Source: Bugulina stolonifera (taxonomy: Eukaryota; Bryozoa; Gymnolaemata; Cheilostomatida; Bugulidae). From it: DNA of 64,000 bases. The translations under genes were made by a program, and so were the position numbers. This document shows, piece after piece, positions 25,521 to 39,912 of this stretch. Under the pieces are notes generated by a model. It did not search any database. It had not been told where the DNA came from and saw only the letters and a list, made by a program, of their open reading frames with translations. The stretch spans positions 19,383,001-19,447,000 of the forward strand of contig OW285192.1 in assembly GCA_935421135.1 (NCBI GenBank), in the 5' to 3' direction. Every line of letters begins with the position of its first letter. Position 1 is the first letter of the stretch.

Positions 25521-25827
25521 TTGCAGTAGCAGTCATATATATAAACTGTTGTTCTACAAAGTATAGACTAGTATCACAATAACGTAATACTATAATTAGA
25601 TAGACACCCCCTCTGGCCCGTGTTGTACATATTATCCTAATATTAGTATAAGATGTTACATGTGTATATATACATTACACTGGTAGATAGCCTTCACTGT
25701 ATAGAGCATAGCTGTAGGTAGGTATAGTATATTATAGGCTAACATCTACATAGTAGGTATGTAGGCTAAATTTATGTAGCTGCAGTAGCACTGGCTGGGA
25801 TCTAGACCCTATTATATGTGCTTACGG

Positions 25828-26112
25828 TGTAGGTGGAAAGGTAAGTGTATATACAGTGTAGGTGGAAAGGTAAGTGTATATACAGTGTAGGTGGAAAGGT
25901 AAGTGTATATACAGTGTAGGTGGAAAGGTAAGTGTATATACAGTGTAGGTGGAAAGGTAAGTGTATATACAGTGTAGGTGGAAAGGTAAGTGTATATACA
26001 GTGTAGGTGGAAAGGTAAGTGTATATACAGTGTAGGTGGAAAGGTAAGTGTATATACAGTGTAGGTGGAAAGGTAAGTGTATACACAGTGTAGGTGGAAA
26101 GGTAAGTGTATA
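25828..26112. repeat. 30-bp minisatellite carrying splice-site-like sequences, about 10 copies
   Basis: The unit is GTGTAGGTGGAAAGGTAAGT plus GTATATACA. Each copy contains a consensus-like donor (AAAG|GTAAGT) and an acceptor-like ATATACAG on the plus strand, the orientation of the downstream cholinesterase gene. Copies are almost identical. Confidence 0.92.
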
Positions 26113-26857
26113 ATATACATATTAATACATATACAAGCACTCGGTATTACAACAATAAAATCTTGAACTTGAAGGGAACATGCCCTGCATTGGACTCTTA
26201 TTTTACACTGTTATAGGTTAGTTGAAAAGTCAATTGTGTAACATTTATTTTGCTACATAAAATTATATGATGTTGGTGTTTGTAAATGAAAGGTGCCATA
26301 TTTATTCTAGCTACATACTGTGTTTGAGATGGAGCTAAGTCTGTGTGTGTGATTATTATTGCAAGCTCCTTTGCTATATACCTGCTCTATTCACTCACCC
26401 TGTTAACATAGCACATACACCAGAGTTGATAATTTCTAATTTATTTTTATTCCAAACTGTTATTCAATAGAGACAACAATTACGGAGTTGATTATATATT
26501 ATTATTACAACAAGAGTGTTGTTTTTAGAGTAATAATAGTTATAATAGCTTATAATAGTTATATATTATCTTTAGTCAAACATTCAAGTAGCACCACTTG
26601 CACGTGATTGTCAGCACTGTGTCAGCTTGTCAGCAGCTATCTACAGGTCACAGTAGTAGAGAGAAGCCCATCTATTCTCTTAGGTTGGTGTAGCAGAGGG
26701 TGGTAAGGTGGTAGAACAGAGCTAGGCAAAAGATAGTTGAGTAATTGAGCTGTTATTATCTAGAGTCAATGCGTGTGCTAACAACTCCCTACACTGATAT
26801 ATACATGATACGTTATACATGGATGTCTCTTTCTCTCTTTAGTAGGTAGAAGATAGG
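26113..26857. other. presumed promoter/5' leader of the cholinesterase-like gene
   Basis: Unique AT-rich sequence between the 30-bp array and the start codon at 26858. I cannot assign a transcription start. Confidence 0.35.
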
Positions 26858-29800
26858 ATGGGGCGGTTTAGAGTAGAGCTAGCCCTCTTTATTATACTAT
26901 TACCACTGCTACAGTTGGTTCACTCTACTGACGACTACACGCTTAGAATGTTCCATAAAGGTTTCGTGACTGGTAATCGTCACAGCATTCTCGATGGTGT
27001 CATAGGTAAGTATTACACTACTTACTAAGTATGTACATGTATATAAAATGATGGTATCATAGGTAAGTACTACACTACTTACTAAGTATGTACATGTATA
27101 TACATGTACAATGATAGTATCATAGTACTACCTTGCTCACTCGACATATCTATACAATGTAGTGCACGAATATCTGGGGATACCGATGGCTAAACCACCA
27201 GTAGGTGAAAGACGATTTAGGAGACCGGAGCCAGTCGAACGTTGGAAAGGACAATACAATGCATCCAAGAGGTCAAGTGCCTGCTACAATGTTAAGGACA
27301 TTCAGTTCGGAGGTAAGCTACAAAAGGTGCAATAGCTTGCAAGGGCACTAGATGCATACCAAGGTATGAAAATGGCCTAGTGATCAGCTTCACCCCGATG
27401 GAAAGATGGTCTCTGAACTTTTGGTGGGTCACTGACAGACACGCACACATACAGTGGGCTCCTACTGCTCTAAACTGGGTATCGGCTACACCAGTACAAG
27501 CTGTGATTACTAGTATAAGTTATCTAATAGTTCACACTAATAGTTGGGCTTACTATCAGCTGTATTAGTTGTTTAGAGAATAGAGCAATAAGGCAGACCG
27601 ATTCCTTCCGTAGAGAAGTTCAGGTGAGCCTAGGCTACGTAGTCACATGACCTTCGAAACTAGGCTACGTAGTCATGTGACCTGAGAAACTATAGTTTAT
27701 GGCCATATAGACTACGTGTAGATATGTAACGTTGAAAACGAGGCTATGTATTATACAGATGTGCTACTGTCACCGTAGTACCATCTCCTGTGTCACTACC
27801 CACAGGTGACCCACCAGCCTTTACATTGGGTGTTCCTTAGATTATTTTGCAAGAGAAGATTTGAGGGAGATGGTTATGTATAGCATACAATGAGTATCCT
27901 CTGTTCTTCAGTGAGTTGGTAAAATTCCTGTCCATTACTTTAAAGGGTTTGTAGCTCGGTCTAATGTTGGTGTATGTATGACATGTGTATGGAATGAATA
28001 CACAACAACTAGAACTAGCATACATGTACTAGTATTATATAGGTAGCCAACCTAGCTACGACTCACAGTAAAATTATGGACAAAATAATGGCAGATCCTA
28101 TACTTTTAGATTTTTATGGGTCTGACATTTGGAACCCTGAGGAGGAGAGGAGTGAGGACTGTTTATATATAAATGTCTGGATCCCCAACCCTACGGACAT
28201 GTCGACTCGAAAGAAAGCCATCATGGTGTGGATTTATGGTGGTGGATTCTACAGCGGCAGCTCCACTCTAGATATTTATGACGGTCGCTATCTGGCAGCT
28301 AGCCAAAATGTTATTGTGGTTTCAATGCAGTACAGATTAGGAATTCTGGGATTTTTGAACTTGGACAGTGATGAAGCACCAGGTAACATGGGACTCCTCG
28401 ACCAGATGATGGGACTGCAGTGGGTCCAGGATAATGCGGAATACATGTACGGTGACAAAAATAACGTTACAATAATGGGTGAGAGTGCAGGGTCTGTATC
28501 GGTTAGCTTGCACCTCATTTCTCCAATGAGTAGGTCCCTGTTCAGCCGAGCTATCCTACAGAGTGGATCGTCTACTGCTAACTGGGCTATCATGAGTATG
28601 GAAAGCTCATGGAGACGACTAAATGACACAATCTATGGTAACAGAATAGCCTGCCCTCAAGTCACTACACATGTGCCCACTCTCATGAAATGCCTTCGTT
28701 CCGTTCCAGCAGATGCCCTCTTTGACGATAGCTGGGCCCCATCAGGTATCGCACAATTCAGTTGGTTACCTTCCGTTGACCATCATTTTCTAACTGAGCT
28801 ACCAGAAACATCACTTAGAAAAGGTAACTTTAAAAGATGTCCAATATTGATAGGCTCGAATGCTAACGAGGGCTCGGTGTTTATCGTTTACGAATTTTTC
28901 TATAAAAACTTTGGATCGAACTACAAAAGTAGAGAAATAAACTTTACGATACCCCATTCCCACTACAGTGAGTATATGGGAGAGGCCTTCCGCTATTTTC
29001 CACAATGGCCGGATAAGATGAACCAGTTTGGTAAAGATGCCATCTCGTTTCGCTATACTGACTGGAGGAACAGCGAGGACACTCTGCTGAACCGACATAA
29101 CGTTGACCTGGCGATAGGAGACTACCACTTCCTGTGCCCAACCAATAGATTCTCTCAGTACTACGTCAATGTCGGACTTCCAGTGTACTACTACCACTTC
29201 ACCCATCGCTCTACTGTAAGTCCGTGGGGTAAGTGGATGGGGGTGATACACGGTGACGAGATATTCTTTACATTTGGCCTTCCCATCAGACCAAATTCTC
29301 TCTACACGGATGAGGAAAAGCGTCTTAGTCTGCACATGATGCAACTCTGGTCTAATTTCTCCAAAACAGGGTAAGATTTACTTTCACTGTGTATTACCAC
29401 ACGCTCAAACATTACACCCACTACGCACTCAAGATCCAAGGATTTGCACACACACAACTGTAAATGATACGTATATGAGTATTATATATAGCCCACTACA
29501 TGTACACCATTGGTCACATATACATGTACATATGATATATTATATTGTATGTACCATATACATACACATACTACATTATACACATACTACATTATACACA
29601 TACTACATTATACACATACTACATTATACATATACTACGTTATACACATGCTACATTATACACATACTACATTATACACATACTACATTATACACATACT
29701 ACATTATACACATACTACATTATACACATACTACATTATACATATACTACATTATACACATACTACATTATACACATACTACATTATACACATACTACAT

Positions 29801-32800
29801 TATACACATACTACATTATACACATACTACATTATACACATACTACATTATACACATACTACATTATACACATACTACACTATACACATACTACATTATA
29901 CACATACTACATTATACACATACTACATTATACATATACTACGTTATACACATGCTACATTATACACATACTACATTATACACATACTACATTATACACA
30001 TACTACATTATACACATACTACATTATACACATACTACATTATACACATACTACATTATACACATACTACATTATACATATACTACGTTATACACATGCT
30101 ACATTATACACATACTACATTATACACATACTACATTATACACATACTACATTATACACATACTACATTATACACATACTACATTATACACATACTACAT
30201 TATACACATACTACATTATACACATACTACATTATACATATACTACGTTATACACATGCTACATTATACACATACTACATTATACACATACTACATTATA
30301 CACATACTACATTATACACATACTACATTATACACATACTACATTATACACATACTACATTATACACATACTACATTATACACATACTACATTATACATA
30401 TACTACGTTATACACATGCTACATTATACACATACTACATTATACACATACTACATTATACACATACTACGTTATACACATACTACATTATACACATGCT
30501 ACATTATACACATACTACATTATACACATACTACATTATACACATACTACATTATACACATACTACATTATACACATACTACATTATACACATACTACAT
30601 TATACATATACTACGTTATACACATGCTACATTATACACATACTACATTATACACATACTACATTATACACATACTACGTTATACACATACTACATTATA
30701 CACATGCTACATTATACACATGCTACATTATACACATACTACATTATACACATACTACATTATACACATACTACATTATACACATGCTACATTATACACA
30801 TACTACATTATACACATACTACATTATACACATACTACATTATACACATACTACATTATACACATACTACATTATACACATACTACATTATACACATACT
30901 ACGTTATACACATACTACGTTATACACATACTACATTATACACATACTACATTATACACATACTACATTATACACATACTACATTATACACATACTACAT
31001 TATACACATACTACATTATACACATACTACATTATACACATACTACATTATACACATACTACATTATACACATACTACATTATACACATACTACATTATA
31101 CACATACTACATTATACACATACTACATTATACACATACTACATTATACACATGCTACATTATACACATACTACGTTATACACATACTACATTATACACA
31201 TACTACATTATACACATACTACATTATACACATACTACATTATACACATACTACATTATACACATACTACATTATACACATACTACATTATACACATACT
31301 ACATTATACACATACTACATTATACACATACTACATTATACACATACTACGTTATACACATACTACATTATACACATACTACATTATACACATACTACAT
31401 TATACACATACTACATTATACACATACTACATTATACACATGCTACATATACACATACTACATTATACACATACTACATTATACACATACTACATTATAC
31501 ACATACTACATTATACACATACTACATTATACACATACTACATTATACACATACTACATTATACACATACTACATTATACACATACTACATTATACACAT
31601 ACTACATTATACACATACTACATTATACACATACTACATTATACACATACTACATTATACACATACTACATTATACACATACTACGTTATACACATACTA
31701 CATTATACACATACTACATTATACACATGCTACATTATACACATACTACGTTATACACATACTACATTATACACATACTACATTATACACATACTACATT
31801 ATACACATACTACATTATACACATACTACATTATACACATACTACATTATACACATACTACATTATACACATACTACATTATACACATACTACACTATAC
31901 ACATACTACATTATACACATACTACGTTATACACATGCTACATTATACACATACTACATTATACACATACTACATTATACACATACTACATTATACACAT
32001 GCTACATTATACACATACTACGTTATACACATACTACATTATACACATACTACATTATACACATACTACATTATACACATACTACATTATACACATACTA
32101 CATTATACACATACTACATTATACACATACTACATTATACACATACTACATTATACACATACTACATTATACACATACTACATTATACACATACTACATT
32201 ATACACATACTACATTATACACATACTACATTATACACATACTACATTATACACATACTACATTATACACATACTACATTATACACATACTACGTTATAC
32301 ACATGCTACATTATACACATGCTACATTATACACATACTACATTATACACATGCTACATTATACACATACTACGTTATACACATACTACATTATACACAT
32401 ACTACATTATACACATACTACATTATACACATACTACATTATACACATACTACATTATACACATACTACATTATACACATACTACATTATACACATACTA
32501 CATTATACACATACTACATTATACACATACTACATTATACACATACTACATTATACACATACTACATTATACACATACTACATTATACACATACTACATT
32601 ATACACATACTACATTATACACATACTACATTATACACATACTACATTATACACATACTACATTATACACATGCTACATTATACACATACTACATTATAC
32701 ACATACTACATTATACACATACTACATTATACACATACTACATTATACACATACTACATTATACACATACTACATTATACACATACTACATTATACACAT

Positions 32801-35800
32801 ACTACATTATACACATACTACATTATACACATACTACATTATACACATACTACATTATACACATACTACATTATACACATACTACGTTATACACATACTA
32901 CATTATACACATACTACATTATACACATACTACATTATACACATACTACATTATACACATGCTACATTATACACATACTACATTATACACATACTACATT
33001 ATACACATACTACATTATACACATACTACATTATACACATACTACATTATACACATGCTACATTATACACATGCTACATTATACACATACTACATTATAC
33101 ACATACTACATTATACACATACTACATTATACACATACTACATTATACACATACTACATTATACACATACTACATTATACACATACTACATTATACACAT
33201 ACTACATTATACACATACTACATTATACACATACTACCTTATACACATACGACATTATACACATACTACAAGTCCAATAATTTCCGTAACTAATTATATT
33301 ATTATCTGAATTCATCATCATTTCTGCCTGCTAAATATTTGCAATAACACAGGATGAGGTTGTATATGCATATTACATTAATTATGCAGATGATTAGCCT
33401 TGACCTTGCTGTTCCCTTGCTCAGCTAACTAACCACTCCAGTTTGCAGTGAGATTGCTATATGCTGTGGTCTTGCACTTGCCACTAGCATACTCGTCATT
33501 GCAATAGTCTATACAACAGCAATCTGTAAACACTGCACAACAGTGATAACAATGTGGATATCAGGATATGACACACTACAGCTATATTTGAATGGACCAA
33601 TGGCAATAGCAACTCAATTAATTCCCCTATGTCACAGCTTTGGTCGCACTAAATGTAGTCACTGATTGGTGAAACCTAAAGCTTGGGTCGCACTAAATGT
33701 AGACACTGATTGGCGAAACCTAAAGCTTGGGTCGCACTAAATGTAGACACTGATTGGCGAAACCTAAAGCTTGGGTCGCACTAAATGTAGACACTGATTG
33801 GCGAAACCTAAAGCTTGGGTCCACTAAATGTAGTCACAATGTGAATGGAAGTCGGAAACTCAATCAGTCAATAATTTTATTTTAGTAGTAGTCAAATTTT
33901 TGCGCAGGAGTATCAGGAATTCGTATCCATTGTCCACAGGGAATTCTTATCTATTACCCACACATTGGCAAAAATAACAGTTTTATTTCATTTTACCATG
34001 GTTTAGGAACCCTAACGGACTTGAAAAAGAAAAACCATGGGTATGGCACCAAGCCACCCAGCTTGGAAGGGAATATTATGAACTCAGCACAAATAGCATG
34101 TTGAACCCTACATTTGGAAGTGGGCCAAGGACGGAGTACTGTGCTTTCTGGGATAACTACCTCCCCGATCTTGTTACTGGTACAGGTATGTTAGAGGGTG
34201 TATTGTGTAAATATGATTGATGGTGAGTGTCTGCTAATGTAGATTGTACATCTAATGTTGTGTATGGTTTAACCAATAGGCACTGATAGCACAATTAAAT
34301 GTAGAATAACATCCTTGTAGCTGAGAACTTGTATGTATGAGACTATGATGTGTACAAGTGTCTGCCTGTTACCTATTTAGTTCATCATGTCTTGGCTAAT
34401 CATTTCTATCTTTCTTGTGTTTATCATTAGTATATATTTTAGTTTGTAGTTTTAAATTTCTTTTGATCATTCCAACATACAGTAACCAAAAACATAGGAT
34501 AGAAATTTAAAAAATGCTTTATAACCAAATTAAGGTCAAAGAGAAGATGTCCACTGTGTTAGTTGGGAAACATTAACTGCAAGTGTAGTCATCAGTAATG
34601 GCTACATGTTTCTAGCTAGCATATGTTCGAGAAATAATACATGTGTAATAAAAATAGATAGTGCAAATCTATTGGGCTTATTTCTTTAGTGTTTGAGTCA
34701 CCTGGTTCATAACAACATGCATTATACACAGCACCATCCATACCAAGTTCAGACAATCCTTACAGTTAGGATTTGGGATGTAAACTAGAGGAAGACTGGG
34801 GGACTAGAGGGCTGGGTAGGGGGAACTAGAGGACTGGGTAGGGGAGACTAGAGGACTGGGTAGAGAGGACTAGAGGACTGGGTAGGGAGGGCTTGAGAGA
34901 GTTGACAAGGACTTGGAAGGACTGATTGGATTAGTGAGTTGTTAGTGTGTGAATAAATAGAGCCCACGTGGTGACTGTAATAAAATTAGGATGTTGAGGA
35001 CTTGAGAAATGAAGGATCTGAACAGATGCAGAGGCAAGGAAGAGGTCAAAAAGCATAGGTTGAAATTATTCTCCCATAGTTTCTTACAAGGTATAGTTTA
35101 TATCATGTGCTCTTTCTATCTCCATCCTATCTTTATATTTATCTAATAGATCTTCTACTAACCTATACTGTTACAAACAAGGAACCTGCTTTGTGCATGT
35201 ACTCTTACTAATTGGCTACACCAGCTACACGTAGCTGAGAAGGCGCTCTCCCTTCACATTCAGCCACCCTCTGCTTCTGTCACAAGTAGGATTGTAGGCT
35301 TGCAGTATATCTGTCGACCCCTATTACCCCAAATGGTTATATCTAGCTTTGCTACTACAAGTATTTTTGTAAGCCAAGCATTGAGCTTGTTTGAATTTGG
35401 CTGTAAGTATTGTTTATTTTTTGAGCAATCAGGCACCTTCAGAGAGGCTGTATTGTTTATTATTATTATTATTATTAGTGACCACCTTGCTGCCTGAGGG
35501 CAGCTGTTCTTCTATCCAATCACCTTGTCCAGCTTGCCTGTTGTAAATAACCAATCAAACACCCATTGAATAAATCATTCCCTATGAAATGAAAATACAA
35601 TTTGACACCATGTATGGCATGTTGTCTAGTCTCCAGCACTCCAGCTTTCACTTACCTTTATAGCGTACATGCAACTTTATCTGTGTCTTTGCTAAATTTC
35701 AACCACTTCTGTGGTTGGCTGCAGAAACCCCCTTCACTTCTGGTTCTTCACTGGTCTTGGTAGAATAATTCACTGGACTTGGTAGAATATTCACTGGTCT

Positions 35801-36995
35801 TGGTAGAATATTCATGGTTTTGAGGTTAAAATTAAAGTGGTATAATAATGTAGTATGGTAGAACTGCATTGTGGTTAGCAACCAAGCTATATAATATAGT
35901 TGTCTGGCTCCAATGTACATTGCCTCTCAAGGTAGTGGAAGTGTGCCTCTCTAGGTTGCTACTGACAATGTAGTTGCTGCTACTGCATATTGTGTGTAAG
36001 ATTTCTCTATTATTTGTGGTTGGGCCAGGCCCTTTATCATGCTGGCAGTACTGTTGTGGCATTTACTGTGGAACTTTGCCAAGTACAGTGTAGTCAGATA
36101 ACTCCCACACATCAGTGGGAATTGAAACTAAGTAGTAGCCTGAGCACTAGGCTCTATAAATTAGATAAATTAGTAGTTCCAAGTTACTTGCCTGGTGCTG
36201 CAAGGTGCTGCTTTAAAGCTCTCATCATACGATATCTGTTGTGTTATCTGTGGGTAGGCCTACATCTAATGTAATTTCAATAATATTTACATGTGCATAG
36301 TAATCGGTGTGTCCAGTTTTACATGTTGTATTATTTATATATGCAATTGTTTCACATAATAAACATAGACGTGAATTGCTCTCCTTTTGACACACTGGTA
36401 GTCTCCAGTCCAAACTATTCAAAAAGGGCGATTGACTACAGTAACCAACATACTCATTTTTGAATTGTTTGAAACTCTGGCTACACTTTTCTAAACCACT
36501 AATAGCTTCCAAGACTACTAACATTATGAAAACAACATTATGTACATGAGGATTGTGTTATTATTGTATAGTCTATTAGGAATAGCCTCCTATTGTATTG
36601 TGTATGTAGATTGTTTCAGTGCAAACTGCAAACATTATCCTCTGATGATGTTACTTGGACAATTTACGAAATATTAGGAAATAAATCTATATATAAAAAA
36701 TGCGTCTTGTACTACTATTCATCATTAAAACATTGGTTGAGTTTAAGGGAAGACAATTCCAACTACACCATGCTAGGGTCTCGATGTTGAGCTGTTGGTT
36801 CATAGAATGGTGTGATGGTGATAATATTTTATTCTTACAGCTGATATCCATGATGTAGAGAAAGAATGGAAAGAACAGTTTTCTGAATGGAATACCAGAT
36901 ACATAGTGGACTGGAAACACGAGTACCAGAAGTATATACTAACTCAGTACGAGCAGACTAAGTGCCGAGACCAAGACCTCACAAACACTGGCTAG
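26858..36995 (+). CDS. acetylcholinesterase-like secreted enzyme with C-terminal WAT (T-type) tail
   Basis: Exons 26858-27005, 27163-27312, 28047-29370, 34007-34185 and 36841-36995 join in frame (phases 1, 1, 2, 1) to 651 residues. A signal peptide (ALFIILLPLLQLVHS) opens the protein. The alpha/beta-hydrolase domain shows GGGFYSG (oxyanion hole), Ser246 in GESAG, Glu374 in NANEGS and His501 in VIHGDE, which is a complete triad. The choline-site Trp84 of Torpedo is matched by Trp128 (DIWNPEEERSEDCLY), Trp233 by Trp279 and Trp432 by Trp496. In the acyl pocket, Phe288 aligns with Ala and Phe290 with Phe; Phe330 aligns with Val. Cysteines for all three intrachain disulfides are visible. The last exon has three spaced Trp (610, 617, 625) and Cys642, the layout of the AChE tetramerisation tail. 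The substrate is inferred. Confidence 0.93.
26993..27100 (+). repeat. two-copy duplication spanning the exon 1 donor
   Basis: The exon end plus donor (GATGGTGTCATAG|GTAAGTATTACACTACTTAC) is followed by a near-copy starting GATGGTATCATAG|GTAAGTAC. The second copy therefore carries an intact-looking second donor about 54 bp downstream. A further partial copy of the exon-end motif (GATAGTATCATAG) lies at about 27113 without GTAAGT. Confidence 0.88.
27313..28046. other. intron 2 of the cholinesterase-like gene
   Basis: No array and no transposon ends were seen. A short duplication (AGGCTACGTAGTCA) occurs at about 27631 and 27663. Confidence 0.4.
29565..33275 (+). repeat. 16-bp satellite-like array, about 230 copies (3.7 kb)
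   Basis: The unit is CACATACTACATTATA, with scattered variants (CATGCTAC, CTACGTTA, ACATATAC). It lies wholly in intron 3 of the cholinesterase-like gene. 16 is not a multiple of 3 and the unit has no plus-strand stop in any phase, so all three frames stay open for over 1,250 codons and read the same 16-residue peptide period. At about 31450 one unit is a base short. These frames are not genes. Confidence 0.97.
33276..34006. repeat. rest of intron 3, with a 44-bp repeat of about 4 copies at 33640-33838
   Basis: The repeat unit contains GGGTCGCACTAAATGTAGAC and GATTGGCGAAACCTAAAGC. The remainder is unique non-coding sequence. Confidence 0.8.
34186..36840. other. intron 4 of the cholinesterase-like gene
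   Basis: Mostly unique sequence. A short array of about 24-bp units (ACTAGAGGACTGGGTAGG) lies at 34790-34895 with about 4-5 copies. No nested gene is supportable. Confidence 0.5.
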
Positions 36996-38047
36996 CCCGT
37001 GGTCCATTCACTGTTGTAGTCTGTTCTCAACACCGTCCCTCTCTCTTTTGTATATAAAATAGCATAGAGCTGACCAACCTCTCAGCCACAGTATATTACA
37101 CCTAACTGTACCACACTACTAGTACAAGACTTATACATGTACAGTACTGTGCTGTAGATACAATCATGTATCTGCTAGAAAGCTGACCGGTTGACCGAGT
37201 AGATAACTCTTTTTGCCAATCCTTTACTCATACAATTGATGTGTGTCTAAAGGCTCATTTCTTGGCAGAGCAACTTGATTAATATCCAGCCAATCACCAA
37301 AGCTTGTTTTAAATGATATATATAATCGGAGACATTGTAGCTAACATTAACCAACATGTTGGTCTTTGCATAGCCGAACAAAGGCTCCAGGCCGAAAAAG
37401 AAAAATGTGTAGCGGAGGCTAAGAGTAGTTTTATTGCCTCATTCTAGTTGTAGGCTGTAGAAAGGATGACTGGAGGTTCTCTTCTGCAGTTAGTCACTAT
37501 ATTGTTTTAGTGGGCTTCAAACCCGTTTGCTGTGTGACTCTACCCATTAACATATTGCTAGGTACATAATGTGTACACTAGTATAATTATAGTGATACTT
37601 GGTAATTATATTATTATAGAATAATTATAGTAATTTTCGTTAGTATTTACATATAGTTAGATAAATATTATTACATCAGAATTACATTTTACTACAGATT
37701 TGTCTCCCAATAGAGTAGAGTAGTGGTGGGAGTGTGGTGTACTATTACCAGAATCTTTGACAGGAGTCTGATACACTCAGCTAAGTTTACTTGCATTGTG
37801 CCATGTACTTATGTTATTCTATATTATGTACTTACATGTACATGTATTAGATGACTCAGTGATAGCAGCAGCTGCTGGTACCACCTACAATGTATATCTA
37901 CACAGTTGTGATATTGTTTGTTGTTAATAGTACTAAGGAATAAAATATTGGTGTAGTTGAGATGAGTATATTTTTGTTAACTTATATGCACATGTGCTGT
38001 AGGATAGTAGGCAGGCACATGATGTCCACTTCACAACAAACATTGTA
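36996..38047. other. 3' region of the cholinesterase-like gene
   Basis: Presumed 3' UTR and intergenic sequence. AATAAA occurs at about 37940. No gene was seen. Confidence 0.4.
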
Positions 38048-39115
38048 CTAATGTATATGTACATCTAGGAATAGTGTACTAATGTATATGTACACCTAGG
38101 AACAGTGTACTAATGTGTATGTACACCTAGGAACAGTGTGCTAGTGTATATGTACACCTAGGAACAGTGTGCTAGTGTATATGTATATCTAGGAACAGTG
38201 TACTAATGTACATGTACATCTAGGAACAATGTACTAATGTACATGTACATCTAGGAACAATGTGCTAGTGTATATGTACACCTAGGAACAGTGTACTAAT
38301 GTACATGTACATCTATGAACAGTGTACTAATGTGTATGTACATCTAGGAACGGTGTACTAATGTACATGTACATCTAGGAACAGTGTACTAATGTATATG
38401 TACATCTAGGAACAGTGTACTAATGTGCATGTACACCTAGGAACAGTGTACTAATGTGTATGTACACCTAGGAACAGTGTACTAATGTGTATGTACACCT
38501 AGGAACAGTGTACTAATGTGTATGTACATCTAGGAACAGTGTACTAATGTATATGTACATCTAGGAACAGTGTACTAATGTGTATGTACATCTAGGAACA
38601 GTGTACTAATGTGTATGTACACCTAGGAACGGTGTACTAATGTATATGTACATCTAGGAACAGTGTACTAATGTATATGTACATCTAGGAACAGTGTACT
38701 AATGTATATATATATCTAGGAACAGTGTACTAATGTATATGTACATCTAGGAACAGTGTACTAATGTATATGTACATCTAGGAACGGTGTACTAATGTAC
38801 ATGTATATCTAGGAACAGTGTGCTAATGTATATATATATCTAGGAACAGTATACTCATGTATATGTACATCTAGGAACAGTGTACTAATGTATGTGTACA
38901 TCTAGGAACAGTGTACTAATGTATATGTACATCTAGGAACAGTGTACTAATGTGTATGTACATCTAGGAACAGTGTACTAATGTGTATGTACACCTAGGA
39001 ACGGTGTACTAATGTATATGTACATCTAGGAATAGTGTACTAATGTATATGTACACCTAGGAACCGTGTACTAGTGTATATGTACATCTAGGAACGATAT
39101 AATAATGTACGTGTA
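38048..39115. repeat. 31-bp minisatellite, about 34 copies
   Basis: The unit contains AATGTATATGTACATCTAGG and AACAGTGTACT. It is intergenic between the convergent cholinesterase-like and GAB-like genes. Confidence 0.92.
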
Positions 39116-39185
39116 CACATAGGAAACATGTTCTAATGATGTACGCTTAGGGCAGTGTACTAATGTACATGTACGCTTAGGGCAG

Positions 39186-39912
39186 AGTAACAATGTGTAG
39201 GTATGTATATGTGCACATAGGAGCAGAGTAAAAATGTGTAGGTATGTATATGTGCACATAGGAACAGAGTAACAATGTGTAGGTATGTATATGTGCACAT
39301 AGGAACAGGGTAACAATGTGTAGGTATGTATATGTGCACATAGGAGCAGAGTAACAATGTGTAGGTATGTATATGTGCACATAGGAACAGAGTAACAATG
39401 TGTAGGTATGTATATGTGCACATAGGAACAGTGTAAAAATGTGTAGGTATGTATATGTGCACATAGGAACAGTGTAAAAATGTGTAGGTATGTATATGTG
39501 CACATAGGAACAGAGTAACAATGTGTAGGTATGTATATGTGCACATAGGAGCAGAGTAAAAATGTGTAGGTATGTATATGTGCACATAGGAACAGAGTAA
39601 CAATGTGTAGGTATGTATATGTGCACATAGGAACAGGGTAACAATGTGTAGGTATGTATATGTGCACATAGGAGCAGAGTAACAATGTGTAGGTATGTAT
39701 ATGTGCACATAGGAACAGAGTAACAATGTGTAGGTATGTATATGTGCACATAGGAACAGTGTAAAAATGTGTAGGTATGTATATGTGCACATAGGAACAG
39801 TGTAAAAATGTGTAGGTATGTATATGTGCACATAGGAACAGAGTAACAATGTGTAGGTATGTATATGTGCACATAGGAACAGAGTAACAATGTGTAGGTA
39901 TGTATATGTGCA
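39186..39912. repeat. 41-bp minisatellite, about 18 copies
   Basis: The unit contains GTGTAGGTATGTATATGTGC and ACATAGGAACAGAGTAACAAT. Variant order repeats (the block 39188-39500 resembles 39545-39860), which suggests a block duplication of about 360 bp. The three open minus-strand frames are artefacts of the repeat. Confidence 0.92.

Noticed and set aside
28811..29344. Long minus-strand frame opposite the cholinesterase exon
   Set aside because: It is a shadow; the plus strand carries the conserved triad and cysteines.
29475..33309. Three overlapping open frames of over 1,250 codons
   Set aside because: They are the three frames of one 16-bp tandem repeat without stops; the peptide repeats every 16 residues in all frames and lies in an intron.
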